Shown here: positions 25,932 to 33,785 of the stretch, piece after piece
How the letters are laid out: every line of letters begins with the position of its first letter
How positions within the stretch are numbered: position 1 is the first letter of the stretch
Source of the DNA: Anatilimnocola floriformis
GTDB lineage: Bacteria > Planctomycetota > Planctomycetia > Pirellulales > Pirellulaceae
Assembly (NCBI RefSeq): GCF_024256385.1
Contig: NZ_JAMLFW010000001.1
Coordinates: forward strand, 2,852,001 to 2,916,000
Direction of reading: 5' to 3'
Length of the DNA stretch: 64,000 nucleotides
Notes under the pieces: model-generated
Told to the model about the DNA's origin: nothing
The model's database searches: none
Seen by the model: only the letters and a program-made list of their open reading frames with translations
Program-made: the position numbers and the translations under genes

Positions 25932-27754
25932 GCTTTGGGTGCCATTCCATCCTCGGTGCAATCGGGCCGGACTACACCTTGCAATGGGTGTTGTTCGCGG
26001 GGCTCTCGATTTGGACCGTGCTCCTCATGATCCTCATGTGGACCCGCTGGGGGCAGGCTCGACCGCTCGTCAAATGCATCGCGCTGTCGTTCTTCGCCCA
26101 CATGCTCCTATTTCTGTTCATGTGGGGCACGCGCGTTTTGAATTCGCTGCCGCCGGGCGAATCGTTGACGGGCACCACGCACGTGCGGCTGATCGATGAA
26201 CCTGGCAATAGCGATCACTTCGCCGGCCCTGACGGCAGCGAAGGAGTCCTGCCTGGCGATTCCGTGGAAAAGCCGATCACCGCGCCCGATCTCTTGCCCG
26301 CGCCGCCGCCCGAAGAAACCAAGCCGGCTGTCGAAGCGGTCGCTCAAAACGAGCCGCTGGCTCCCGCGCCAATGCCGGAGCAAGGTGCAGCGCCAGTTGA
26401 ACCGCCGCTCCCCATGGATCCGTCCATGGAAGCCACGCCGCCGGAAAACCAGCTGCGACAATCGCCCGATCAGCTAGCCGGCAATCAACTCCGCGAACAA
26501 CCGCTGCCCGGCGCTGGAACAAACGAAACGGCTGCGAATACGCCGCGGTTCCTCGAAGATCCGCTCAACCCGGCTCGGCAACACATGCCTGTTTCGCAAC
26601 CGGCTGCCATTCCCCGCCGTGCTGCCGATGGCGAAGCCATCGCGCCGCAGTTGCAATTGCGCATGCGATCTGATCGCTTCGAACGGGCCCGCCAATTCGG
26701 CGCAACCCCAGACACCGAGCGTTCGGTTCAGCTCGCTCTCAAGTGGCTTGTCGCCAATCAAAACGCCGATGGTCGGTGGATCGCAGCTGCCCACGGCGCG
26801 GGTAAAGAAACTCGCGCACTTGGGCAGGATCGTCAGGGCGCCGGCCAAAAAGCCGACATGGGCATCACCGGTCTGGCGCTCCTCGCCTTTCTCGCTTCGG
26901 GCCAGACGCATCTCGAGGGCGAGCATCGCGAGACCATTCAGCATGGCCTCGAGTTTCTCCTCGCCAACCAGGCCGAGGACGGCAATCTCTCGGGTGAAGC
27001 GGAACTATTTGCGCGGATGTACTGCCATGGCATCTGCAGCCTCGCACTTTCCGAAGCCTACGCGCTCACGGGCGATCGGCGTTTGCACGAACCGGCTCGC
27101 CGCGCGGTGCAATACACTATCTCGGCGCAACACGTCGGCGGCGGCTGGCGGTATCAGCCGCACGACGCCGGCGATCTCAGCCAGTTCGGCTGGCAGCTGA
27201 TGTCTCTCAAATCCGCTGAAATGGCTGGTATGCGCGTGCCCGACGAAACCCGCGTTCGCATGATCCGCTTTCTGCGCAGCGTGACAGGGGGCCGTTACAA
27301 AGGCCTGGCCAGTTACCGCCCCGGCGAACAAGTCACTCGGCCGATGACTGCCGAAGCGCTCGCCTGCCGTTACTTTCTCGATGCCGAAAACAGTCCTGAA
27401 ACCATCGAAGAAGCCGCCACCTTCATCAGCCAAGAATTGCCCCGCGGCGACCGCGTGAATCTTTACTATTGGTACTACGGAACGCTCGGACTGTTTCAAA
27501 AACATGATGCCGACTGGGTGCGCTGGAACAACGCCATGCAAGCCGCCCTGCTACCGAAGCAACGGGGCGACGATCAGTACCTCGGCAGCTGGGACCCCGA
27601 TCAGGTTTGGGGCGGCTACGGTGGCCGCGTTTACAGCACGAGCCTCGCTTGCCTCTGCCTCGAAGCCTATTATCGCTACCTGCCGGTGTACGCCGATCCC
27701 GTGGGCAGCGACCGTTGGACCGAAGTGCCGGGCCAACCTGCTCGGCCTCGGTAG
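25928..27754 (+). CDS. Membrane-anchored protein with squalene-cyclase-like alpha/alpha toroid
   Basis: 608 residues, GTG start overlapping the ExbD-like stop as GTGA. Two membrane segments (about 17-38 and 48-68) are followed by a long Pro/Glu-rich stretch (about 90-200) and then prenyltransferase/squalene-cyclase-type repeats from about 260 to the end: VQLALKWLVANQNADGRW, GLEFLLANQAEDGNL, AVQYTISAQHVGGGWRY and a final GSWDPDQVWGGYGGRVYSTSLACLCLEAYYRYLP. The acidic DxDD/DxxD catalytic motif of cyclases is not evident, so it is more likely a binding scaffold than a terpene cyclase. The position suggests it takes the place of a TonB- or TolA-like energy-coupled partner; this is inference. Confidence 0.8.
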   Translation: MSFGCHSILGAIGPDYTLQWVLFAGLSIWTVLLMILMWTRWGQARPLVKCIALSFFAHMLLFLFMWGTRVLNSLPPGESLTGTTHVRLIDEPGNSDHFAGPDGSEGVLPGDSVEKPITAPDLLPAPPPEETKPAVEAVAQNEPLAPAPMPEQGAAPVEPPLPMDPSMEATPPENQLRQSPDQLAGNQLREQPLPGAGTNETAANTPRFLEDPLNPARQHMPVSQPAAIPRRAADGEAIAPQLQLRMRSDRFERARQFGATPDTERSVQLALKWLVANQNADGRWIAAAHGAGKETRALGQDRQGAGQKADMGITGLALLAFLASGQTHLEGEHRETIQHGLEFLLANQAEDGNLSGEAELFARMYCHGICSLALSEAYALTGDRRLHEPARRAVQYTISAQHVGGGWRYQPHDAGDLSQFGWQLMSLKSAEMAGMRVPDETRVRMIRFLRSVTGGRYKGLASYRPGEQVTRPMTAEALACRYFLDAENSPETIEEAATFISQELPRGDRVNLYYWYYGTLGLFQKHDADWVRWNNAMQAALLPKQRGDDQYLGSWDPDQVWGGYGGRVYSTSLACLCLEAYYRYLPVYADPVGSDRWTEVPGQPARPR

Positions 27755-27768
27755 TGCTCGGCGAATCA

Positions 27769-28956
27769 CTAGGCGAGCTTCCAGATTTGAATCATCCCGG
27801 CGATGTCTGCCGCAGCAATCATTTGCTGATCGGGTGAAATGGAAACTGCGGAGAGCCAATCTTTGAACTGACCACCGCGCGAACTGCCCAGCGCTGCGAC
27901 TTCTTTGCCGTCGCTGACTTGCGTAATGCGGACCGTGGTATCGCGCCCCGTGCTGACGAGCAGCTGGCTATCGGCTGAGAATTTACAATCAGTCACGCCG
28001 TATTGGTGCCCCGAGATCTCACGCAGAACCTTGCCGCTCTCGACTTCGACGATATGCACTTTGCCTTTGTCATTTTCGCCCCCTTGGCCCGCAGCCATCA
28101 GCTTGCCATCGGGTGAGAATTCAAGGCAAACGAGGCCGTTCGAAAAGAACTTGCGCCAGGTCTGGGCCGCATCGTAGCTGGTCTTCGCCGTATCGATTTT
28201 CGGCAGCTGGATCTTGGCCACGTCGTGCTTCAGTTCGCCGGTGCTGACATCATTAATCTTGAGAGCCGCGGCGGGAATATCGAAGTCGTCGCGCTTGTAA
28301 CTGAACTCACTTACGCCGGCGAGCTGACCATCGGGGGACAAAGCAGCCGCTTGAATCCAGTTCCAGGCAAAACCTTTCCAACGAGTGATCTCTTTCGCGG
28401 TCGCTGCATCCCAAGTAATCACGGCTGACTGTCCGTCACCGCTGATGAACCGCCGTTCGTCATCACTCATTCCTAGCGACATGACCCAATCTTTGTGCGC
28501 GTCGAGCACCGTCGCTGCCGTCATCGTTTCGATCGTCACGCCGGGAGCGGTGAGCAACTCGGGCTTCTTTTCACGCTTGGCTTTGCTGCGGCGAGCATCC
28601 ATATCAAGAATGGCATCGGCTTGGCCGGCGGACGCTTCGAGCGGTTTCCAAAAGCGAATGCTGTGATCAAGACTCGCCGAAATGAGCAACTTGCCGTCGC
28701 GCGTGGCTCGCAACTGTGTAACGCCATTCGTATGACCATCGAGTCGGCGCGATGGAGAATGATTCGGCGCTTTGCGCTCACTGTTTTTTTCGGCTTCAAA
28801 CTTTTCCGGCGGTTGCTCCGGCAGATCCCAGACAAACATCTGGCCGTCTTGGTTCGCCGCGGCCAGCTTGCGACCAGAACCGAGAAACGCAACCGCGCTC
28901 GGCCAATTGCCTTCGAAGGTGAGTTGCCAGAGAAGTTTCGGGTTGTCGATTTTCAT
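27769..28956 (-). CDS. WD40-repeat protein
   Basis: 395 residues forming a predicted beta-propeller. Visible blades include WPSAVAFLGSGRKLAAANQDGQMFVWDL, THNGV-type DGHTNGVTQLRATRDGKLLISASLDHSIRFW, DWVMSLGMSDDERRFISGDGQSAVITWD, FSPDGKLMAAGQGG and QYGVTDCKFSADSQLLVSTGRDTTVRI, ending with an ISPDQQMIAAADIAGMIQIW blade. No signal peptide was seen from the ATG at 28956; an upstream frame would overlap the DUF1501 gene and add a basic leader. It is 37 bp downstream of DUF1501, in the common planctomycete order DUF1549/1553 - DUF1501 - WD40. Probably a protein-interaction scaffold; partner unknown. Confidence 0.88.
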   Translation of the reverse strand: MKIDNPKLLWQLTFEGNWPSAVAFLGSGRKLAAANQDGQMFVWDLPEQPPEKFEAEKNSERKAPNHSPSRRLDGHTNGVTQLRATRDGKLLISASLDHSIRFWKPLEASAGQADAILDMDARRSKAKREKKPELLTAPGVTIETMTAATVLDAHKDWVMSLGMSDDERRFISGDGQSAVITWDAATAKEITRWKGFAWNWIQAAALSPDGQLAGVSEFSYKRDDFDIPAAALKINDVSTGELKHDVAKIQLPKIDTAKTSYDAAQTWRKFFSNGLVCLEFSPDGKLMAAGQGGENDKGKVHIVEVESGKVLREISGHQYGVTDCKFSADSQLLVSTGRDTTVRITQVSDGKEVAALGSSRGGQFKDWLSAVSISPDQQMIAAADIAGMIQIWKLA

Positions 28957-28993
28957 CTTTGTCTTTCTCGCACCTGCAACTCGCCGCTTCGGA

Positions 28994-30262
28994 TCAAGAG
29001 AGAAGGTCACTCACCACCTTGGACCCAAACGGCGCGAGCGGAATCGGTCTTACGCCGGTGTAATTCTCAATCTTCGGATCAATTCCGAGGGCTTTGTAAA
29101 TCGTGGCGAAGAAGTCCCCTTCGGTCACAGGATTGTCCTTCACATCGTGCCCTTCCTCGTCGGTCGAGCCGTACACGAGACCACCCTTCACGCCGCAACC
29201 GGCCAGCGCTGTCGACCAGGCGCGAACGTAGTGGTCGCGACCCGCGCGGTTGTTGATGCTCGGAGTCCGGCCGATTTCACCCGCCCAGACAATCAGTGTG
29301 TCATCGAACAATCCACGCTGCTTCAGATCGGTGATGAGCCCTGCCCAGGCATGTTCCATAGGCGGTAGCAGTCCCTTGTGACCAGTGAAATTGTCGCCGT
29401 GCGTGTCGTAGCTGCTTTGGCCCACTTCGACAAACGGCACACCGGCTTCCACCAATCGGCGAGCGAGCAACATGCGCCGGCCCATCGCACTGTCGCCATA
29501 CAGCTCGCGATATTTTTCCCACTCGGTGTCGATCTTGAAGACGTCTTTCACCGCGCCGAGGCGGCGGGCCGCTTCGTACGATTCGCGGTGCATCTTGGCC
29601 ACTTCCGACTTGTGATTGGCCGCGAATTGATCTTCGAGAAACTGCCGCACTTCATGCCGTCGCAACTCTTTATCGGGCGCCATCCCCGAACCTGAGAACG
29701 TCGGCAGCTGTCCATCAGGACTGAGAGCAAACGATTGATAACGCGGCCCGAGAAAACCCGCGCCGGCATCGCCATGACCAAATATCTTGATAAAGTTTGG
29801 CAGATCGGTCTGTTCTTGGCCTTGATACTTGGCCACGATCGCACCCATCTCCGGAAAGCGGACGTTCGGCGTCGGCGCATAGCCCGTATGCATCAAATAA
29901 ATGCCGCCGGGGTGATCGACCTGGCTGGTTCGCATCGAACGGATGACGGCGATGTTGTCCATCTGCTGCGACATCTTGGGCATCAGCTCACAAACCTGCG
30001 TCCCGGCGACGTTTGTCGAGATGGGCCGGAATGGCCCGCCGGTCGGCCGCCCGACTTTCATGTCGAACGTTTCAAATTGGCTGCAGCCACCATTCATGAA
30101 CAGATAAATGCAGTGCTTCTTCGCTTTGGCGACTTCGGCTCCGAGCGCTGTCTGTGTCAGTCCACCCCAATTCATCACCACGCCGCCGCCGGCCACGCCG
30201 AGGGCCCCCTTCATCAGCGCGCGACGCGACATATGTTCTGCGGGAGTGCATTGTCCGAACAT
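28994..30262 (-). CDS. DUF1501 domain-containing protein
   Basis: 422 residues. The N-terminus carries a twin-arginine-like signal (SRRALMKGALGVAGGGVVMNW). The body has the DUF1501 landmarks: KHCIYLFMNGGCSQFETFD, RSMRTSQVDHPGGIYLMHTGY, PFVEVGQSSYDTHGDNFTGHKGLLPP and the IVWAGEIGRTPSINNRAGRDHY segment. DUF1501 is distantly related to the alkaline phosphatase/sulfatase superfamily, but the activity is unproven. Strong ribosome site (GGAGG, 7 nt before the ATG at 30262). It follows the DUF1549/DUF1553 gene by 77 bp and precedes the WD40 gene. Confidence 0.94.
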   Translation of the reverse strand: MFGQCTPAEHMSRRALMKGALGVAGGGVVMNWGGLTQTALGAEVAKAKKHCIYLFMNGGCSQFETFDMKVGRPTGGPFRPISTNVAGTQVCELMPKMSQQMDNIAVIRSMRTSQVDHPGGIYLMHTGYAPTPNVRFPEMGAIVAKYQGQEQTDLPNFIKIFGHGDAGAGFLGPRYQSFALSPDGQLPTFSGSGMAPDKELRRHEVRQFLEDQFAANHKSEVAKMHRESYEAARRLGAVKDVFKIDTEWEKYRELYGDSAMGRRMLLARRLVEAGVPFVEVGQSSYDTHGDNFTGHKGLLPPMEHAWAGLITDLKQRGLFDDTLIVWAGEIGRTPSINNRAGRDHYVRAWSTALAGCGVKGGLVYGSTDEEGHDVKDNPVTEGDFFATIYKALGIDPKIENYTGVRPIPLAPFGSKVVSDLLS

Positions 30263-30339
30263 GGCTTGTCCTCCGTATTTCACAACCCGCGGCGTCAGCC
30301 TAGGGTTTGGCGAGGGCGGGTAGATCCGTCAAAGTCAAC

Positions 30340-31968
30340 TCAATGATTGAATCGAAACTCACTGCAAGTAATCAGTGACCAAACCAAATCACGGCGAATG
30401 TCTTCCGTTTTTTCACCACTCGCCATCAGCGGCTCGAAACGTTCGCGCTCGGCAGCTGACGGGAGTCGACTCAGCGTTTGCAAAAACAGCCGATCGATTT
30501 TCTCGTTCGCCGCTTTTTCTTTGTCGCTAAGGGTTGCAAACAATCCACCGGCCGCCGTTGAAAATAGGCTACTCAGTTGGCCATTGTTCAAATACAAGTG
30601 CTCCGCCAGACCACCCTGAAAATCACCAGTGCCGTTCGTCGGCGTGCCGAAGTAGCGCACGACATAATCGCGAGTGAGAGGATGGAAACGGCTTTTGTCT
30701 TTTTCCTTATCTTTGCTCGATTCCTCATACCCAGTTGCCAATCGCCAACTCTCGGCGAGTTCTTCGGCCGATAGCGGCCGCGTTCGGCCATGCTGAAACC
30801 ACAACGGAAACGCCTCGCCGTTGCTGCCTGCGCTCGACAGCTGATAGGTATTGCTATTGAGAAACTCGCGCGTCAGCGCTTTCAGATCGAACTGATGCGC
30901 GACCAGCCAACCGGTGAGCGTCTCGAGTAGCGCCGGATGACTCGGGGCATTTGCAGGGCTCAGATTGTCGACGGGATGCACAATGCCGCGGCCGAAGTAC
31001 TGGCCCCAAATCCGATTGGCGATTGCGCGGGCAAAGTACGGATTGTCGGCCTTCGTAATCCAATCAACGAGCTGATCGCGCCGCGAAAAACTCGGCGTCG
31101 GCGGCAACTTATTCCCCTCGACTTTCGGCTCCTTGAAACCATCCGGCAGCGCCGGCTCGGCGAGCGCATCGCCATGCAAAAACTTCGGCTTGATCGGCTC
31201 ACCCTTCTTCCCCGGCGCCTGGTCCTTGGCCGGGCCGGTAAAAAGAACTTCGCCGGTCATCTTCTCGCCGACAGCGTACAGTGTGAGGTTGTCCTTTTTG
31301 CCGACCTCGGCGACTGTCAGACGAGCGAAAAACGCTGCCATGCCGAAAAAGTCGGTCTGCTTCCAATCGTCAAACGGATGATCGTGGCAGCGGGCGCATT
31401 GCAACTGCACGCCGAGGAATGTTTGCGTCACTTTCTCATTCAGATCCTCCGGCTGATTGCGATATTGCACGTAATACATCGCCGGACCTTGCTCGACCGA
31501 GTTCCCCTCGGCCCGCAGCAATTGCTTGATCATCTTGTCATAAGGTGCGTTCGCCGCGAACTGATTTTTCAGCCAACCTTGAATCCCCTCGCGCCGCTCG
31601 GTGCCAAAACCTGGTGGATTGCGGCCGAACAGGATTAAATCCCACAGATCAGCTTGATGGAGCGCGTACCGCGGCGAGTCGAGCAACTTATCGATCAGCT
31701 TCTGCCGCTTGTCGCTGCTTTCATCCTTCAAAAACTCTGCCGCTTCGGCATACGTGGGAATCACACCGGTCAGATCGAGGTAAACCCGCCGCAAAAATTC
31801 CGCGTCGCTGGTCCGTTGCGTTGGCGTAACCGATTGCTTCAGCCAAGCCGCCGAGATCTCCGAATCGATGATCTCGCGAAGGACCTTCTCCTCGGCCTTT
31901 GCCTGGTCGCAGTAGGAGAGCACGCCCACAAGGGCAATTGCGAGCAGCCGGTGGAAGGAGAGATTCAT
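30340..31968 (-). CDS. DUF1549/DUF1553 domain-containing protein
   Basis: 542 residues from the ATG at 31968 (GAGG 5 nt upstream). A signal peptide (LLAIALVGVLSYCDQAKA) is followed by DUF1549 (TDAEFLRRVYLDLTGVIPTYAEAAEFL... RYALHQADLWDLILFGRN), with one c-type haem-like motif CARCHDHPFDDW near residue 190, then DUF1553 (NPYFARAIANRIWGQYFGRGIVHPVDNLSPANAPSHPALLETL, then QLSSAGSNGEAFPLWF). A much longer frame reaches 32328 but reads through the divergent promoter and lacks a signal at its start. First gene of a DUF1549/1553 - DUF1501 - WD40 operon. Exported, possibly haem-binding; role unknown. Confidence 0.93.
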   Translation of the reverse strand: MNLSFHRLLAIALVGVLSYCDQAKAEEKVLREIIDSEISAAWLKQSVTPTQRTSDAEFLRRVYLDLTGVIPTYAEAAEFLKDESSDKRQKLIDKLLDSPRYALHQADLWDLILFGRNPPGFGTERREGIQGWLKNQFAANAPYDKMIKQLLRAEGNSVEQGPAMYYVQYRNQPEDLNEKVTQTFLGVQLQCARCHDHPFDDWKQTDFFGMAAFFARLTVAEVGKKDNLTLYAVGEKMTGEVLFTGPAKDQAPGKKGEPIKPKFLHGDALAEPALPDGFKEPKVEGNKLPPTPSFSRRDQLVDWITKADNPYFARAIANRIWGQYFGRGIVHPVDNLSPANAPSHPALLETLTGWLVAHQFDLKALTREFLNSNTYQLSSAGSNGEAFPLWFQHGRTRPLSAEELAESWRLATGYEESSKDKEKDKSRFHPLTRDYVVRYFGTPTNGTGDFQGGLAEHLYLNNGQLSSLFSTAAGGLFATLSDKEKAANEKIDRLFLQTLSRLPSAAERERFEPLMASGEKTEDIRRDLVWSLITCSEFRFNH

Positions 31969-32068
31969 AGCAACCTCGGCGGGAACACACTGACCGCTCG
32001 CAAGGTGATTCGGCGGGGTGCAAGCGACATTGGTACTATCGGCAAGCGGCCACGCGGAAGCAAGCGAT

Positions 32069-32097
32069 TTGACGCTATGACAGGCGGATTGTATATG
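32069..32097 (+). promoter_or_regulatory. Predicted sigma-70 promoter of the GntR/LacI gene
   Basis: TTGACG (32069-32074), a 17-bp spacer and TATATG (32092-32097) give a near-consensus housekeeping promoter that would start RNA about 35 nt before the ATG at 32140. An imperfect palindrome (TTGTATATGTGTAA) overlaps the -10 box and could be a self-regulation site; this is a weak inference. Confidence 0.55.
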
Positions 32098-32139
32098 TGT
32101 AAATGAATCAACCTCCCATCGTCGAGCCGATGATCCAGC

Positions 32140-33300
32140 ATGGCCAAACGCTCCGCCAAATCTGACGCCAAACTTTTGTCCTTCACTCCGCCGCCGAGCA
32201 GCGACATGCCGCGGCTTGATCGGCCGTTGTCTCTCTCGGCGCAGGTCGAACGCTTGCTCCGCCAATCGATCGCCGAAGGAAGGTTCGCCGGCGGCAAATT
32301 GCCGACAGAAATCGAACTGGCCGAACAACTGGGCGTGAGTCGCGAAACGGTGCGTCTCGCCGCGGAAGTGCTGCAGCGCGAAGGACTACTCGTAAAAATC
32401 CGCCGCAAGGGAACCTTCACGCGCGAACAGCCGAGGACAATGCAGCTGCGCGGACCAGAATCAACGGTCCTGGCATTTCTGCAAGCGACTTATCCCGGTT
32501 CGCTTGGCGCGGAAGAAGCAGTCACCTCCGAGATCAACGCGCTGATGCTGCACGGCGCTGTCGCCGAAGCAGGCACTGCAGGCTGGGAACTGCTGGTACG
32601 TGAAGCAGCCAGCGAGCAGATGCGGCCCGCGTTCGAGCGACTGAAACAAAAGGTCGTTCTTAGCGGCATCATCTTCGCCTCCTTCGGTGAGGAAAAACTG
32701 CTCCGGCGCGTGATGGGACTCGGCATTCCGATCGTGCTGCTCGATCACGTGGCTCATCTGCCGCAGATCAGTTCCGTGGGTGAAGACTCGACCGGTGCAG
32801 CGCGAACTGCCGTGCAACATTTGGTCGAGTTGGGGCATCGGCGCATCGCCATTGCTTATTGGCGGCGGACCGATCTCAATCCCTGGCGACTCGAAGGTTA
32901 TCGCACCGGCCTGCGCGACGCCGGCATTGCCCGTAAACGCTCCTGGGAAATCCCCGCCGAACTCACTGAGCGAGGCGCGAAGCTCGTCGTCAAACAATTT
33001 CTCGATCTGTCGCCCCGGCCCACTGCAATCTACTGCTTCAATAACACGCTGGCCCACCGCATCATCACCGCCTTCCGCGCGCAATCGATTCGCATCCCCG
33101 AAGACATCAGTGTGCTCGGCGGCGGCGGCGAAGAAGTCGGCGATCTAACCTGCCATCAAGCTGACTGGCAACAGATGGGTCGGCAGGCTGTGCAGTTGCT
33201 GATGAGTCGTGTCGATTCGCCTAGCGCGAAAGAACCAGAGCAGTTGCTGTTTCCACATCAACTGCGGGCAGGGACCACAACTGGCCGAGCAGAGGCGTGA
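32140..33300 (+). CDS. GntR-type DNA-binding domain fused to LacI-type sensor
   Basis: 386 residues. Residues about 30-98 are a GntR winged helix (LSAQVERLLRQSIAEGRFAGGKLPTEIELAEQLGVSRETVRLAAEVLQREGLLVKIRRKGTF). Residues about 115-380 form a LacI-type periplasmic-binding-protein-like sensor (LLDHVAHLPQISSVGEDSTGAARTAVQHLVELGHRRIAI, GYRTGLRDAGI, YCFNNTLAHRIITAFRAQSIRIPEDISVLGGGGEE). This is the layout of AraR of Bacillus, which binds a sugar and releases operators. Divergent from the DUF1549/1553 operon with 171 bp between starts, so it may control that operon, itself, or both. Ligand unknown, likely a sugar. Confidence 0.9.
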   Translation: MAKRSAKSDAKLLSFTPPPSSDMPRLDRPLSLSAQVERLLRQSIAEGRFAGGKLPTEIELAEQLGVSRETVRLAAEVLQREGLLVKIRRKGTFTREQPRTMQLRGPESTVLAFLQATYPGSLGAEEAVTSEINALMLHGAVAEAGTAGWELLVREAASEQMRPAFERLKQKVVLSGIIFASFGEEKLLRRVMGLGIPIVLLDHVAHLPQISSVGEDSTGAARTAVQHLVELGHRRIAIAYWRRTDLNPWRLEGYRTGLRDAGIARKRSWEIPAELTERGAKLVVKQFLDLSPRPTAIYCFNNTLAHRIITAFRAQSIRIPEDISVLGGGGEEVGDLTCHQADWQQMGRQAVQLLMSRVDSPSAKEPEQLLFPHQLRAGTTTGRAEA

Positions 33301-33304
33301 ACAT

Positions 33305-33697
33305 TCAAGTGCCGTAGATCAACGTTGGAGCATCGATCACCGCTGCCGCAATAACCAGAAAGGTTGCCAGCACCCCAAGCAGACCATTCACGAGCGCCCG
33401 TCTGCTTTCTGCTGCCGCGAGAAAGATCGATCCGTGCGTGAGAAAGATCACCACACGCGCGAAGGCGATCAGAACTACCAAAAATGCAACTATGAGCAAC
33501 AGCCCTTCCGCCTTAAGGAGTGGACTGCCGACGTAAGCTTCGTGATCGCCAAGCTGTGAGCGATGCAGCGCAGCAAACAGCAACAAGAGCAGTGGTTCCC
33601 CCAGCAGAAACATCTCCAAAGGCCAATCTCGCCACGAAAAATTGGACTGATCTGGCTGGTCTTCCCCGGCCGGTGATTCGTAGGGGTTCGGCTGCAT
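33305..33697 (-). CDS. Small NPYESP-type membrane protein
   Basis: 130 residues. It begins MQPNPYESP, an N-terminal motif seen often in small planctomycete membrane proteins. Hydrophobic segments follow at about 27-45 (LEMFLLGEPLLLLLFAAL), 65-88 (AEGLLLIVAFLVVLIAFARVVIFL) and 103-122 (LVNGLLGVLATFLVIAAAVI), so three helices are predicted. It converges on the GntR/LacI gene with only 4 bp between stops and diverges from the PQQ-propeller gene. Overlapping plus-strand frames have no family features. Function unknown. Confidence 0.78.
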   Translation of the reverse strand: MQPNPYESPAGEDQPDQSNFSWRDWPLEMFLLGEPLLLLLFAALHRSQLGDHEAYVGSPLLKAEGLLLIVAFLVVLIAFARVVIFLTHGSIFLAAAESRRALVNGLLGVLATFLVIAAAVIDAPTLIYGT

Positions 33698-33785
33698 GTG
33701 ATAATCAATTCAGGGGCGAGCCGCAGGAAAACCAGTTGCTCGAGAACGCCGCAATAAAACTTTGGGCTGAACGCGAAATAGCTTT

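Noticed and set aside
31969-32328. N-terminal extension of the DUF1549/1553 gene
   Set aside because: It would run through the divergent promoter and the regulator's coding region and would hide the signal peptide.
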